DNA from: Capitella teleta
Lineage: Eukaryota > Annelida > Polychaeta > Capitellidae
Assembly (NCBI GenBank): GCA_000328365.1
Contig: KB293809.1
Location: 304,389-368,388, forward strand
Direction: 5' to 3'
Length of the DNA stretch: 64,000 nt
Shown here: one piece after another, positions 24,750 through 36,060 of the stretch
Layout: the number at the start of each line of letters is the position of its first letter
Position numbering within the stretch: position 1 is the stretch's first letter
Made by a program: the position numbers and the translations under genes
The notes under the pieces: model-generated
Seen by the model: the letters and a program-made list of their open reading frames with translations, nothing else
Databases searched by the model: none
Told to the model about the DNA's origin: nothing

Positions 24750-25272
24750 TTAGGGGGGTAGGGTAAGTAAAGCAGCTGTAACTCGAAAACTTCAGCAACA
24801 AGACCCCTTTTTTATTTTACTACTATTGGGAACTATAAACCAGGCAGTTTCCTGAGAAGTATGAAGGCTCTATGTACTATACATTTTTAGATATATCGAA
24901 ATCAATGACGGTAGAATTTCAAAATTGATGCTCAAAACAGTAATTTTTTAAAGAAAAATATCCATAACGAAGCGTTATATGCCATATAGAGAGCTTATAT
25001 TCAACTTATATTTAATTCATCTGACCAAGAAGCTATAGTGTGAATTATACATCTCTATGTTAATGAAATCTGTGTATAATAGCACCTGACCAAGGTACTA
25101 CGAAACAGACTCAATTTTACTCTTAAAACAGCCAGGAATTTTTTGGCACAAAGTCTATCTTTGGGGAGTTNTGATATGTTGTCCGGCATGCCAAGCTCCA
25201 TCATATATCCAAAAATTAGCTTGATGTTATTTTTTTCCCTTTCAGGCCTTTTTTTGGTCTAATACCCCTGTA
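24750..25272. repeat. Right terminal inverted repeat arm
   Basis: Inverted counterpart of 20,476-20,990, ending TAATACCCCTGTA. One undetermined base lies near 25,171. Confidence 0.75.
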
Positions 25273-25274
25273 CT

Positions 25275-26020
25275 ATCAGTCGCTAGTCGAGTCAGGTAAA
25301 CAACCAACATGACAGTCAAAGTCCATGACAAACTGAGTCCAATTCTCGGAATTTCAGGTTTCCTTGTCCCTCATTCCATTGTCACAATCACGTTATTCTC
25401 GTCGCCAAAAATGCTGTCATAAATTCAGGGAATGGATAAAAATACAACATGAGACTTGTTGATCATAACGGAAATTGTATTGCGTCTTCGAGAATGGAAA
25501 GTCCAAAAATCAGAATGCAATCTCTGCGTAATCATAACGCACTTGTAGAAACCAGTTTATCACAAATAGGAAGCTCGTCCTATGCAAAGAGAAACACAGT
25601 CAAACACTCCTTCGTCATATTGTCGTAACAGATCGGAACTATGGCTTGAGTGGTAGTGAAAAGCTAGTTCGAGGTTTATCGAAACTGGCCCTTACTTGTA
25701 ACAAGACTGCATGATTATCTAGCTATCGCATTGAATATACACGAATCTTTAGTAAGTGGTTGTGTTCATAAAACACGGATTCTCAATGCATCTCGTTATA
25801 ATCTCGTTTGAGTGAGAGTCGCTCGAAAGTTTTATTCTGATAGAAGTTTGATTCGCAAAAAGCTTGAAATTCGCTTTCAATGCTAAATTCCTTCTGGTAA
25901 TGAACGAATTTGTTCAAATATTGATTTAAAGTCATTTTAGGCGCGTCAACTTCTGCTGAATAACCGACTGAACGACTTGAATCTGTTGCTGATGTGGGCG
26001 ATAATAGAAACAGATAGAGA

Positions 26021-26055
<35 letters not shown>

Positions 26056-26168
26056 CTAGGGAGCATGTAGTATTCAGGCCCTAAATCGCGTGTTTTTGGT
26101 TCCCCCAGGGCCATAATACCATGAAATCCAAAGGTCCCAAATACACCATGATGTAAAAGGGACCTGCC
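25275..26168. other. Intergenic with MITE-like debris
   Basis: Contains AATCATAACGCACTT (25,530-25,544) and an AAACTGGCCC end-like sequence near 25,685, probably a decayed relative of the 19,228 element. It also has an AGAG/GATAGA microsatellite at about 26,010-26,055. No gene is seen. Confidence 0.45.
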
Positions 26169-26340
26169 CCAGCAAACACAGAACGTTAGGCAAACGTGGG
26201 AGACACGTGTAGGTAACCTTCCCTAACGTTACAAAATAACGTTATCTAACGTTACTCAGGATGGGGGCAATAACGTTATCTAACGTTACCATGGTAACGT
26301 TAGGTAACGTTACTGTAACGTTATCTAACGTTACAAAAAA
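26169..26340. repeat. AACGTTA-rich repeat with palindromic units
   Basis: Begins CCAGCAAACACAGAACGTTAGG, then runs through at least six TAACGTTA-type units up to about 26,335. The sequence GAACGTTAGGCAAACGTG here recurs in inverted form in the 231-base unit that follows (CACGTTTGCCTAACGTTA at about 26,540 and 26,772), so this may be one end of a MITE that contains the tandem array. Confidence 0.6.
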
Positions 26341-26829
26341 TTTACACCTAACCTAACCAAAAATAACTTAACCCAACCTAACCTAACCAAAAATAACCTG
26401 CATAGTAACATGATATACATGCACCTCATGTTGTTTTAACGAACCTTAATTAAAGCCACTGCATAACGTTTAATCTCATATTAAGTTACCAAACTTCATC
26501 AACCATTAGCTGCATATGTACAATTACCGGCACGTGTGTATCACGTTTGCCTAACGTTAAATAACCAAATATTTACACCTAACCTAACCAAAAATAACTT
26601 AACCTAACCTAACCTAACCAAAAATAACCTGCATAGTAACATGATATACATGCACCTCATGTTGTTTTAACGAACCTTAATTAAAGCCACTGCATAACGT
26701 TTAATCTCATATTAAGTTACCAAACTTCATCAACCATTAGCTGCATATGTACAATTACCGGCACGTGTGTATCACGTTTGCCTAACGTTAAATAACCAAA
26801 AATTTACACCTAACCTAACCAATAATAAC
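26341..26829. repeat. 231-base tandem repeat ending at an assembly gap
   Basis: Units start at 26,341, 26,572 and 26,803 with TTTACACCTAACCTAACC and are almost identical. The third is cut by the N gap (26,830-26,879). Each unit begins with several CCTAACCTAACC copies, resembling the TTAGG telomere-type pentamer, separated by AAAAATAA. The gap probably hides more copies. Confidence 0.9.
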
Positions 26830-26879
26830 NNNNNNNNNNNNNNNNNNNNNNNNNNNNNNNNNNNNNNNNNNNNNNNNNN
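26830..26879. other. Assembly gap (N run)
   Basis: Fifty undetermined bases directly inside the 231-base tandem array. The true length is unknown. Confidence 0.95.
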
Positions 26880-27185
26880 AAATTAATTCCCATGACTTTA
26901 AAACATTACGTAATTTAATAGTTGATACTTGGCTCTCTGAAATTGATCACTCCACTTTTGTTTATTCTAAATTATTAATAGAACTTCTGCAAATGAAATC
27001 TCATTTGTCACCTTTCATGTCTTTTCACGAAATTCTAATAATGTTAAATTTCATTTGTCTGATGCCTGATTAATTGATCTTTCAATTTGTCTTTATTTTG
27101 TTCTATTTTTTATTTTTTATTTTTTTTTTTTCTCTCCTCTTTTTTCTGTTAACTCATTAATTACCATTATTTTATGGTGAATAAA

Positions 27186-27188
27186 TGA

Positions 27189-27279
<91 letters not shown>

Positions 27280-27288
27280 TTATTATTA

Positions 27289-27327
<39 letters not shown>

Positions 27328-27330
27328 TGA
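27186..27330. repeat. (TTA)n microsatellite
   Basis: About 140 bases of nearly uninterrupted TTA/ATT trinucleotide repeat with two small interruptions near 27,280-27,292. The poly-Leu frame through it is an artefact. Confidence 0.95.
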
Positions 27331-28140
27331 GTATTTCTCAAAATGGTGTCATACCATGGATCATTCTAGACTTAAGTGACAATGTACACAAAACACGTAA
27401 TATTTGCATAAACAAGTAATGTCTGTTGATCCAGGGTCACTATGTCACTATATAAATCAAACTAGATCATTGGAATTAAAATCCTAGGTGGTCACTAAAT
27501 AACTTACAGACTAAGTTATATTATACCTTAATTGGTGACCAACAATATTTTGCTTTCCTGGGAAAACGAAACACGACATAAGATATAAGAGGTGTTAAAT
27601 TACAGAACTATAAAAAAGAGAAGATTAATCATTGTGCAATAACACGATAAGCGTGGTAAACTAAAATGATGAGAGATGAATGGAACAGCCGAATGCGGCA
27701 GCAGAAGTGTTGACAGGTATTTATAGGTTTTATTACGATGTAAGATGAACACAATATATGAGATTCAGTTTGAATTGTCTCTGTTTGATTGGAAGGCCTG
27801 TTACGTGAAATGAGAGAGGGCTTCCGTAATCATTGGTAAGGCAAGAGTCAATGAGCAGATCGTGAGGAAATGGAATGAGATGATTTGCTAAGGTGGAGAA
27901 GTGATCGATGAGGTGAGCTGTTATACTTTGATGTGACACGTGGTCTGTTCTTGATCAACACATCTTTTGTTGCGTTCAGGGAACGATGATGAGCAGTTCA
28001 TACCCAACACCATTGGCGGCAAAAATTTTCTTGGCCAATCAAGGTCAGCTCAGGTGTCACGTGGGGCCATTGCTATGGCAACCTCCGTCGCCACATTTGG
28101 CTGTTCCATTCATTGACTCTCACTCCATGTACCATTCGAT
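27331..28140. other. Intergenic (or intron of the BTB gene), no exon recognised
   Basis: AT-rich. This is where the next exon of the minus-strand BTB gene would be expected, but no kelch repeat or other coding exon is visible. An X-box-like TTGCTATGGCAAC lies at 28,070-28,082. Confidence 0.5.
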
Positions 28141-28275
28141 GTTATAAATATAAACTTTTACTGTGTACGTGGGTAAAATTCATGAATTTGAATGATAGAA
28201 AAATGTAAACAAATACTAGTATACAAAATAATAAATAAATAATGATCAAGCAAAAAGTAATAAGCAAGAACTTAC

Positions 28276-28994
28276 TGATCATGTCTTTCAATGCCTGTTG
28301 AACCAGTTCCACTTCTTTTTTGTTTTGCAATAGTTCTTCATCCATAACCGTGTCTTGGAGAAATGATTTGCGACATTTGGACAATTTCACATTTTCCAGC
28401 ATTCTCAGGAATCTCTCCTCTCCTCCATCAACCGATTTGACCCAACTCTGAAGACGGAGGAAGTTCTCCTCTTGACATTCGTGCTCCTTGAAAATTGCTT
28501 CCATGTCGTCTTCCTGAAGCTCCACTATTGATGCATGGCTGAGATCATCCCATTTGTCAGTTATGAACTTTCGAGATTCTTTGATCAAATCTTGACATTC
28601 TAAAAGATGAGAGAGATTCAGGAGTGGCACACAGTTGGCTGGCTGAATGTGCTCGCAGAGGAATTTCTCGATTGCATCCGTCAAATCACTGAGCAGAAGC
28701 ATGTTGCTTGCATTCTCTTCAGTGATGCTAATATTGCCAGAATACAAATACTTGACAAGCAGAACTCCAGTGTCTGAATCAATGCCCTCCATGATGACGT
28801 CATCAGATCCACTTTTTTTCAATCCAGCCAGGAACATTCGCTTAAAGTACTCGCAGTTGGATGCCAGCACCACCTTGTGGCATGGCAGGCGAACTTCTCC
28901 AAACACCAGAACGATGTAAACGAATTCGCTCGCTGTCTTCATCTCGTCCAACGAGGCGGACATTGCCTTCAAGAAGTCAACCGTTTCCATGATT
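28276..28994 (-). CDS. BTB/POZ-BACK domain protein (kelch-like N-terminal half), partial
   Basis: One long minus-strand exon with start codon at 28,990, preceded by a TTTCCAG acceptor at 28,995-28,996 (so a 5' noncoding exon is likely) and ending at a strong donor ATCA|GTAAGT (28,275). It encodes 238 residues. Residues about 20-130 are a BTB domain (VYIVLVFGEVRLPCHKVVLA, CEYFKRMF, VKYLYSGNI). They are followed by a BACK domain (about 135-235, with CVPLLNLSHLLECQDL and FLRLQSWVKS). Proteins of this type homodimerise by the BTB domain and often recruit Cullin-3 to substrates bound by C-terminal kelch repeats. No kelch exons are found downstream within the window, so the rest lies beyond a long intron, is in the gap, or has been lost. 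The frame after the donor is hydrophobic intron translation. Confidence 0.82.
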
Positions 28995-29600
28995 CTGGAA
29001 ATATTATCCAGATATCAAGAAAAAACATGATTGATCACAATTTCTGGTCGAATCTAACGAAAGTCATAACTGACCATGTCATCGACCAATTGTTCAAAAC
29101 TTCAAATGATGAAATCTGAATTTTGGCCGATGATCTCTCCATCAGAAGTTATAGGCCAACGTGCACTTTATTGAAATTGGAAATGCTGACGATGTGACGT
29201 CATATCACTCGATTGTCGAATGCTAAGATTAAGACTGATTCAAGTCCATGCAACTGATCACCTTTGTGTCACCTTCCTAAGTGATCATACTGAATACTAG
29301 ATTGGCTCAAATTCTGCTCAATTGCTGCCTCACCTGTATTCGCCCAATCAGCCACAGTTCAGTGCAAACCAATCAATTGAGGCACAACAGTGTTTCGTGG
29401 CGAAGCCAAGTCTACTTTCGCTTTCAGCAGGAAGCAAAGCACGGAAAAATAGGGAATTCTCCCAAGCCATCTGAGCTCATAGCAACCATTCAATTATTAT
29501 GCAGCTTTAAATATAGTCTGCCTGATTAAGAGTGGTTGAAGTGTCTGTTGATAAATGATATTTATCTCATTAAACTCACAGAGAATCAGGTAACAAACAA
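28995..29600. other. Upstream region of the BTB exon
   Basis: Should contain the 5' intron and perhaps a leader exon and promoter of the BTB gene. I can place neither. No coding frame is supported. Confidence 0.4.
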
Positions 29601-29676
29601 AGTCTCGAACCCGGGACCTCGACCCCCATGGTCAGCATAGGATTGTAGTCAGCGGTTAACCCACTGAGCTATCCGG
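29601..29676 (-). repeat. tRNA-derived SINE head
   Basis: The minus strand reads GGATAGCTCAGTGGGTTAAC (A-box-like TAGCTCAGTGGG) and, about 55 bases on, CCCGGGTTCGAGACT (B-box-like GGTTCGAGACT), the two internal pol III promoter elements at tRNA spacing. Acceptor-stem pairing is poor, so it is a SINE head or tRNA pseudogene rather than a working tRNA. It abuts the fossil LTR element at 29,678. Confidence 0.6.
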
Positions 29677-29677
29677 T

Positions 29678-30426
29678 GCAGTTTGACTAACGACCACTGA
29701 AATTCGCGTTTCTTCAATGGTGACCCCGACGTGATATAATTAACATTATGGAGACAATAGCTGCAGCTATCAGCGTGAAATTATCGGCGCTCTGGAAGGA
29801 CGACGTGGAAACGTGGTTTGCTGCTACGGATCTGCAGTTCGCACTACGTGCGATTACGGATGAACGAACGAAATTTCACCAGGTGGCTGCCATTTTGAAC
29901 TCATCGGTTTCAGCTGCGGTGAAATTGCTAGTGCGTAACCCTCCAAAGAAGGAGCCATACATTGCGTTGAAAGCAGCATTACGTGAGAAGTACTGTTTAT
30001 TCGAATATCAACGAGCGGAAGCATTATTCGCAATTCGTGGGTTAAGTGACAGACGCCCTTCGGAGATGTTGGATTACATGATGCAGTTGATGGGAGACGA
30101 GAAACCGGGAATGCTGTTCAGATATCAGTTCCTACAATTGTCCTACAATTATAATTGTAATTCGTTATAATTGTAATTCTTCGGTGACTCTGCAGTGCTG
30201 CTCAACTACGTAACAAGGCCGGGCGCTGTGTACTACTGTCTATGGTGGTATGCAGTATAAAGATCCCTTGGGATTTATCGATAAGAGTAGGGGGAAAGCC
30301 CAGTCCCGGGCCTTATGCATACGCGCCTCCTATCGCAGATAATTTTTATGTGAATAAATTACAGCTCTCACATTTCATCGTGAGCAGTTTGACAAACAAC
30401 CACTGAAATTCGGGTTTCTTCACTGG
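29678..30426 (+). mobile_element. Fossil Gypsy-type LTR retrotransposon remnant (gag region)
   Basis: A gag-type open region at 29,748 to about 30,140 contains AALREKYCLFEYQRAEALFA and LSDRRPSEMLDYM, motifs typical of Gypsy gag. Just upstream, TGGTGACCCCGACGTGA (29,718-29,734) matches a primer-binding site complementary to tRNA-Trp, as known for the CsRn1/Kabuki group of Gypsy elements. A roughly 43-base direct repeat (GCAGTTTGAC...TTTCTTC) just before this site recurs at 30,384-30,426 and marks LTR 3' ends on both sides. A copy of the dispersed SINE-body-like repeat sits between gag and the second LTR end. Broken: pol is absent. It is probably old, since the two LTR tails differ at several positions. 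Confidence 0.8.
30180..30335 (+). repeat. Dispersed SINE-body-like repeat, best plus-strand copy
   Basis: Runs from TCGGTGACTCTGCAGTGCTG through AACAAGGCCGGGCGCTGTGT, ACTACTGTCTATGGT and ATAAGAGTAGGGGGAAAGCC to CCCGGGCC. The inverted copy at 62,455-62,565 matches along its whole length, and the 17,088 and 14,481 copies match in part. Confidence 0.75.
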
Positions 30427-33400
30427 TAATAAAAAATCTTCATTAAAAAAAAAAAACAGAAAAATAATATTTTTTTCTTTCATTTTTTTTTTTTTTTTTT
30501 TTTTTTTTTTCTTGTGGTGGGGACCACTTTCATCATTGTTCGGTATGACCCAAAGAAGTTCTGTACAAAGTTTGGTGTTTTTTTCCTTATTTGCACATGC
30601 ACATTGCACATGCAATCATGTTTTAAAAAGCGTAAATTCAAGTGTTGCGTCATATAAATGGATTGACTTCTCTTGATAATGCTGTTGAGTGCGCTTTAAG
30701 AGAGCGTTATGATTTATATATCAACATATCAACATCGCTCAGAACTTCATAACGCACAAGGAAAATACGTCATTGAAACTTGTGCACAATATCGACGTCA
30801 TCAATTCCGTTGTATTTACATTTTTATCCGTGCTTATTTGCCAGAATGCATTGTGGGAAGGGCTGTCTTCGCTTCTCAGAAAATCCCACACATTTTGAGG
30901 ATCGATTCGAGGAAGAAGAGCAGAAGGAAGCGATAAAAAACGGACTGCATACGGATGCGATTCGGAGGTGACGAAAAGATGATTTAATCACTTTGCTCTA
31001 CGGGGTCAGATCTCAGTTCAAGGTGTGTTGTCTTTTGTTGGTATTTTGATAGGCGCCGACTGCATGTCTTCTTTGTATTATATATCAATGTAAAAGTACT
31101 ATGTTAATGTCCCTGTCAATTTTACCTGGCAGTATGTGTAGGATGTTACATGGTAGCTATTATTATATTATTATTATTATAAAATATACATATTATATAT
31201 TATATTAGATGATAGATATAATATGGATTTATTCATATTTTAATTGATGATTAGTACGAGGAATCATTTGTTTCATTGCACAGGAATTGATAACAGCGGG
31301 TGAATTTTATTATTTTTCATCTGTCGTTTTGTCTTTTTCTATAGTCTGTAAGAAATATTTAGTAGCTATACCTGGAAGGATTTATTGCGAAATTCGTAAT
31401 GATCTCAATATGATTAATGCACGTAAAGATGAATTACATTATTTATTAGCCTGGTTTGAATGTGAAGCTTTTTGGTATTAATAGTTTAATTGCTAACTCT
31501 CATTTCATATGCATTATTTACATGCTTAAAGGTGAAATTGATTTTTCTTTCCTTGGATATTGTATAGATTGGTATTGATCAGTTTTAATTGTATGTACTT
31601 ATGTTGTTGTGTTATAATCAAACCAGTACGAAATCATATGTAAATATAGCAATTAATCAAACACTAATTAAATAATTAATATCATATTATTTGATTACGT
31701 CTTTAATTGATTATATGATTATTATTGAACTCGGTACTTGCGCATAATAATCGACCAGAAGAGAAAACTAACTTTAACCCCGCGTCTTGAATGTCGCAAG
31801 CAACCAAAGTTCTTTTCAATCCAAATTAGAGATTGTTATCAAACACCCGGCATTCGGAACGTATACTCAATGTGCAAGCACTCTTTGACTAATAAATATA
31901 CAGGCTCTTTTTTTAAACTTTTTACTAAGAAGTTTTTCTCGTCACATTTGATAGGTTGATTGTAATCTGCCGATGCATGTAATAACGAATGCTCCCTTCG
32001 TGTTTCTTATATGCTACCCTTCGTAAATAAATTAAATTTATCGTGTTAAGTCAGTAACATCTACCATAACCACAGAGAATAAATTCTAATTTGCATTGTT
32101 GAAAGGTACCGATTATACATGACACACCATTGAATCAGCGCGTCGATTAATGAAGTTCGTTTTAATCTAAAATAACGTATGAAGTACTCAACTATTACAC
32201 TCTTTAGTTGTAGGCAGCTGTGTTCAATTCGTGTTTATTTATTTATTTATTTATTTATTTTTTTTATTTTTTTTTTTCTCTATCGTGATTAGATTATGCA
32301 TGAGATATGGAGACCAAAATCTACCCAGAGTAGCATTAAGTTATTTCGCTGGTTTATGGAGGCCATATCAGATATTAGCTCTGACGTCACAATTGTGAAA
32401 ATCCCCGATTGGCGACGGTGCTGTTGCTTTAACAATCGCGTTGCTTATGTATAGAAGGCTGGGAAATTTCATTCCCAGAGAGACATGCTTTACGCTATTA
32501 CGTAATACTAAGACGTCTGCAACAAGAGATCGTGACATGATGTTTTGTAATAGCGTATGCAGCCCATATCTAATCAGTATAATAATGACTAGTATGTTTC
32601 CCCCTATGCTCATAGGTCGTCAATGGCAACCCTCTTCCAAACCCAATATCTTTTAGAAACGGTAATTATTTGATACAATTTCCATTGATTCTTTCCGCCT
32701 TGCTTGTAAATTAGCATCCCACGCGAATCACCATGGTAACATTGCTGCAATTCGTAGAATTACAGGGACGCACTCATTGCAATATCATATAGCACGGCTG
32801 GAAAAGGAAGTGCATTAATTAGATATCCACCACAAAGAACCAGATTTGTTCATCGTTTCTCTTTCAGTGAACACTTTATATTCGACCACCCGAATGTCGA
32901 CAAAACACCTTCGCAGACGGAAATCGCTGAATTATCTGCGAATGAATGAAAGAGAGAATTCACCATAAGCGGCCCCTTTGATCTTATCATTGATCCCTTC
33001 TACCTGTCGGCACTGATCCTCTTTTCATCCCCTGCTTGCCCTAGCTATTCCATGATCCGCTTCTCGTGCATTAAAAGTCTTTGTCGCGCGCAAAACCAAC
33101 GGTCGCTGGAAAAGTCGCGCACGAGTCGCATCAATGGAAACGCGCCTTCATTATGAGACGCGCTGTTGCTACGGCAACGCGTGTTCGTACTGCATGGAAA
33201 TTTAAAATACCAAACAACGAAATATGCTCGACCGAAGTGTGCGCTTATAATTCTATATAATTATCCAAAGCAAACAGTCAGTGACCGCATAATTATATCT
33301 ACAGATATCATGATCAAAGGCGACTTCTATAATCATTATTGGGCACAGATTAATCTTGCTTGAATGTCTTTCATAAAGGTCAGCTCAAGTTGAAATGACC

Positions 33401-35891
33401 TTTTGGAACTCATTGTTCGGGGACTGTGTTTAGTCCCTTTTGACTCAATGGCGGCTTAGCAAGGTTCATTTGATGCGGAATAAAAATGATCAAATGCCAC
33501 ATCCCGCTCTCTCTTGTGTAATTCTTGGGGTTGGGGAAATCTTGACGTCATGTGAATCAAAAGATCAGATCAGTCGATGAGCAATGATTTTGGTCCACCA
33601 CAAAATTAGACAGCGGTACCCGATTATTTTACGATGCCTTTTTTTTTTTTTTTTTTTTTTTTTCTTCTCGGCGGTGGGTGGGGGGACTAAAAGTACTAAA
33701 TATATATCAATTCCAATGTTTGATGCTCCCCGTGCGGACAAAACCTGAGTTAAAGTGAAACGGCTATAAATCCTGCAGTTAATCCCCGCTGTTTTTTTTG
33801 TTTTGTTTTTTTTTTTTTTCGTTTGTTTGTTTTTTGTTTTTTTTTTTGGTTTTTTTTTTCAGTTATCTCCGTGAAAATGAAAAGGGAAAAAAACCTCTTG
33901 TTTTGGAATAATTAGGGTGTGGATTTCGCGAATGTCATTTCAGCTGTCATTTTATCGGTCACTACTGTTGTTCTGTTAGAGTAAAGATTCGCTCTAAGTC
34001 TATAGTGATGGAATGTTAATTAATTGATTGATTAATGCCCAATTAATTAATATTCACGTCACTCGATGGGAAAAGCATACCGGTGTATCTGTTATATAAA
34101 TTCCGCCATCAAGCGACACATATCCAACCAAACACTCGCATCTTTTCATCTAAATGATGCGGTTTTATATCTTTATGTTTTTTTATCGCTCTTTAAGCTC
34201 AGCACGACGTCATTTCGATGCTCATATAAACGCGCCTTAAATGCGCACTGATTTTTGATGCAAACCTTGCGCTCATGCAAAATGCATCGCTCTTTCGCTG
34301 ATGTTCCAATCGCACACAATCTGCAGATTCATCTTCTCTATTTCTCTTTGTTTTATGGTCATTTTATATATGTATATTTTGGTGATTCTCTTGAAATAAT
34401 TACGCTAAGGTTTGCATTTATTTTGAATGCATGAGCTGCTTTCAAAAATTTCAATCAGTGATCACTTTCAGTCGTCTCTAACAGCTTGAACGGACAAGAA
34501 ATCGTTATGTAAGAGATTTAAAAGCCCCGGGAGGGATTCATCATGTCAACCTTGTTGCCATCAATCACTGGCGACCTTCAATTTTGACGTAATCCCGATG
34601 CAAACGCAGCCACACCCTGCCTACTCATGATGCCCTTCACCAACTGCAAAAATGATTTATTTCAAATTCCACGTCACATCTGTCAGTATTTAAATCACAT
34701 GCATCGTTTATGGACATAATTTATGGTCGTGAAATTCCGGGAAAAGCAAGCCTCGGTCTGGTTTTTCCTGGAATATTCGCATGAGAGGTTTCCGTGTCAT
34801 TCAAACTGTGTGTGATTATCTGTGAATTATCGGTGTTATTTCATAAATTAGCATTCGTCTTCCATGTTGGATGTTTCCACCATTTATATAAGCAGCGAGG
34901 GATTTTTATTTTTATTTTTGCAATGCGGCGTATTCATAAATTGCGGAATACCTCGAATAAAAGGTGATTGTGCAAGAGGTGAGTATATATTGCAGGGGAC
35001 GTTAAAATTATCGCTCGTTTGTTTCTCGTTTCTGATTAAATAGCAAAGTGCTTCCGAGGAAATGCCTTTGTTTATTTATACGAATTTTATTTAAATCTAG
35101 TTTTCTCTCATTATTGTCCCATTTAAAAGACATTTTCTGTATTCAGGCTCATGGTTGAGACAGGAAAAAATATGTGTTATGTGTTTATTTTTCCTCTATG
35201 TGCTTTTTCTGCTGGCTTTTCTCTAATGTTTCTAACGTCTAACACCTGCCAGGTAGATTTATTTTTAAACGAAAATATAGCAACAGTTCATATAATTATA
35301 TTAATACCAATATCAGCTCATTCGAAGCCGTTCGCAAATGAATCTTTACAAATGATCGGTAGAGATTTCTGAATTACCTATAAGTATGTAGGTATAAAAA
35401 GAAGAAAAAATGTTCATTGGAAAAGGTATACGTTTAATTCTGTCAGCGTGAATGCTGAGTTATTGTTGCTATGGCAACGAATTTTATTTTATTTTTATTC
35501 AATATCTAATTATGTATTTGTGCCAATTTTTGTGTACAGGTAATGTTGTGAATTTCGTCACATGCTCACCATTATGTATTTATATTATTTAGTATTATTT
35601 ACATAATTATAATAATTTATAATATATATAATGTATTTATTTATTATTATACCGAATGGACGTGTCTTTACATGTCATTTTATGAGCCATTTTGAATTAG
35701 TTTTCCTTTGTTCTCCAATTTTGAAATGTATGATTGTGTGAAATTAATCTGACAATATTATTTATAAGCCTCAGTCAGTATCCCTTTATTCCTCGATTAG
35801 CACTCATTTTGGAGAAAACAAAATTAAATCTATAATAGCGTTTGTTAACATCGACTTCCGAGTTTGTTAACCGGATTATGTACAAACTACT

Positions 35892-36060
35892 CCTGGGGTC
35901 ACCCCGGGATCACTCAGGGTGACCCCAGGGTGACCCCTGGGTGACCTCATTCATCCAGACGAATCCATGTTTTTAAGGGGGTTTCATTTGTTTTAGACAA
36001 AGAGTAGTTAGTCAGGGGGACTCCAGGGTGACCTCAGTGTGAGCTCAGGGTGAACTCCAG
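35892..36060. repeat. GGTGACC-rich hairpin and degenerate repeat
   Basis: CCTGGGGTCACCC (35,892-35,904) and GGGTGACCCCAGG (35,917-35,929) form a perfect 13-bp stem with a 12-base loop. More GGGTGACC copies follow at once and again at about 36,020-36,055. Confidence 0.7.

Larger units (their letters stand above)
20476..25274 (-). mobile_element. 4.8 kb TIR DNA transposon encoding a CXC/PIN-XPG-like protein (degraded)
   Basis: The ends are inverted copies beginning TACAGGGGTATTAG. Similarity continues inward for about 520 bases per arm (20,476-20,990 and 24,750-25,272) and ends at the shared CTTACCCTACCCCCCTAA. TA flanks the CAGGGG termini on both sides. Between the arms, the minus strand holds pieces of one large protein type in consistent order. 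First comes a region with CLGFSDDYKEVQRF and FDNADFNV...TFHSMGGI (24,460-23,940). Next is a long region with FHLLMSFMGPVGYIMGSSGL and RQMIPYFHAAGHLAYAKSAR (23,926-22,951). Then comes a PIN/XPG-like part with LVVFDGY, QTDSDADATIV and NNTDLLVM (22,383-21,811). Last is a CXC (tesmin/TSO1) part, CGCKTQCRKSCGCRKLGLNC (21,623-21,399). Frames shift and stops intervene, so the copy is inactive. From memory, proteins of this layout are common and unnamed in invertebrates. The superfamily is uncertain; Academ, which carries an XPG nuclease, is one candidate. Confidence 0.75.

Noticed and set aside
27185-27379. Poly-leucine frame
   Set aside because: Translation of the TTA microsatellite; no gene context.
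29601-29676. Functional tRNA gene
   Set aside because: A and B boxes are present, but the acceptor stem does not pair well; a SINE head fits better.
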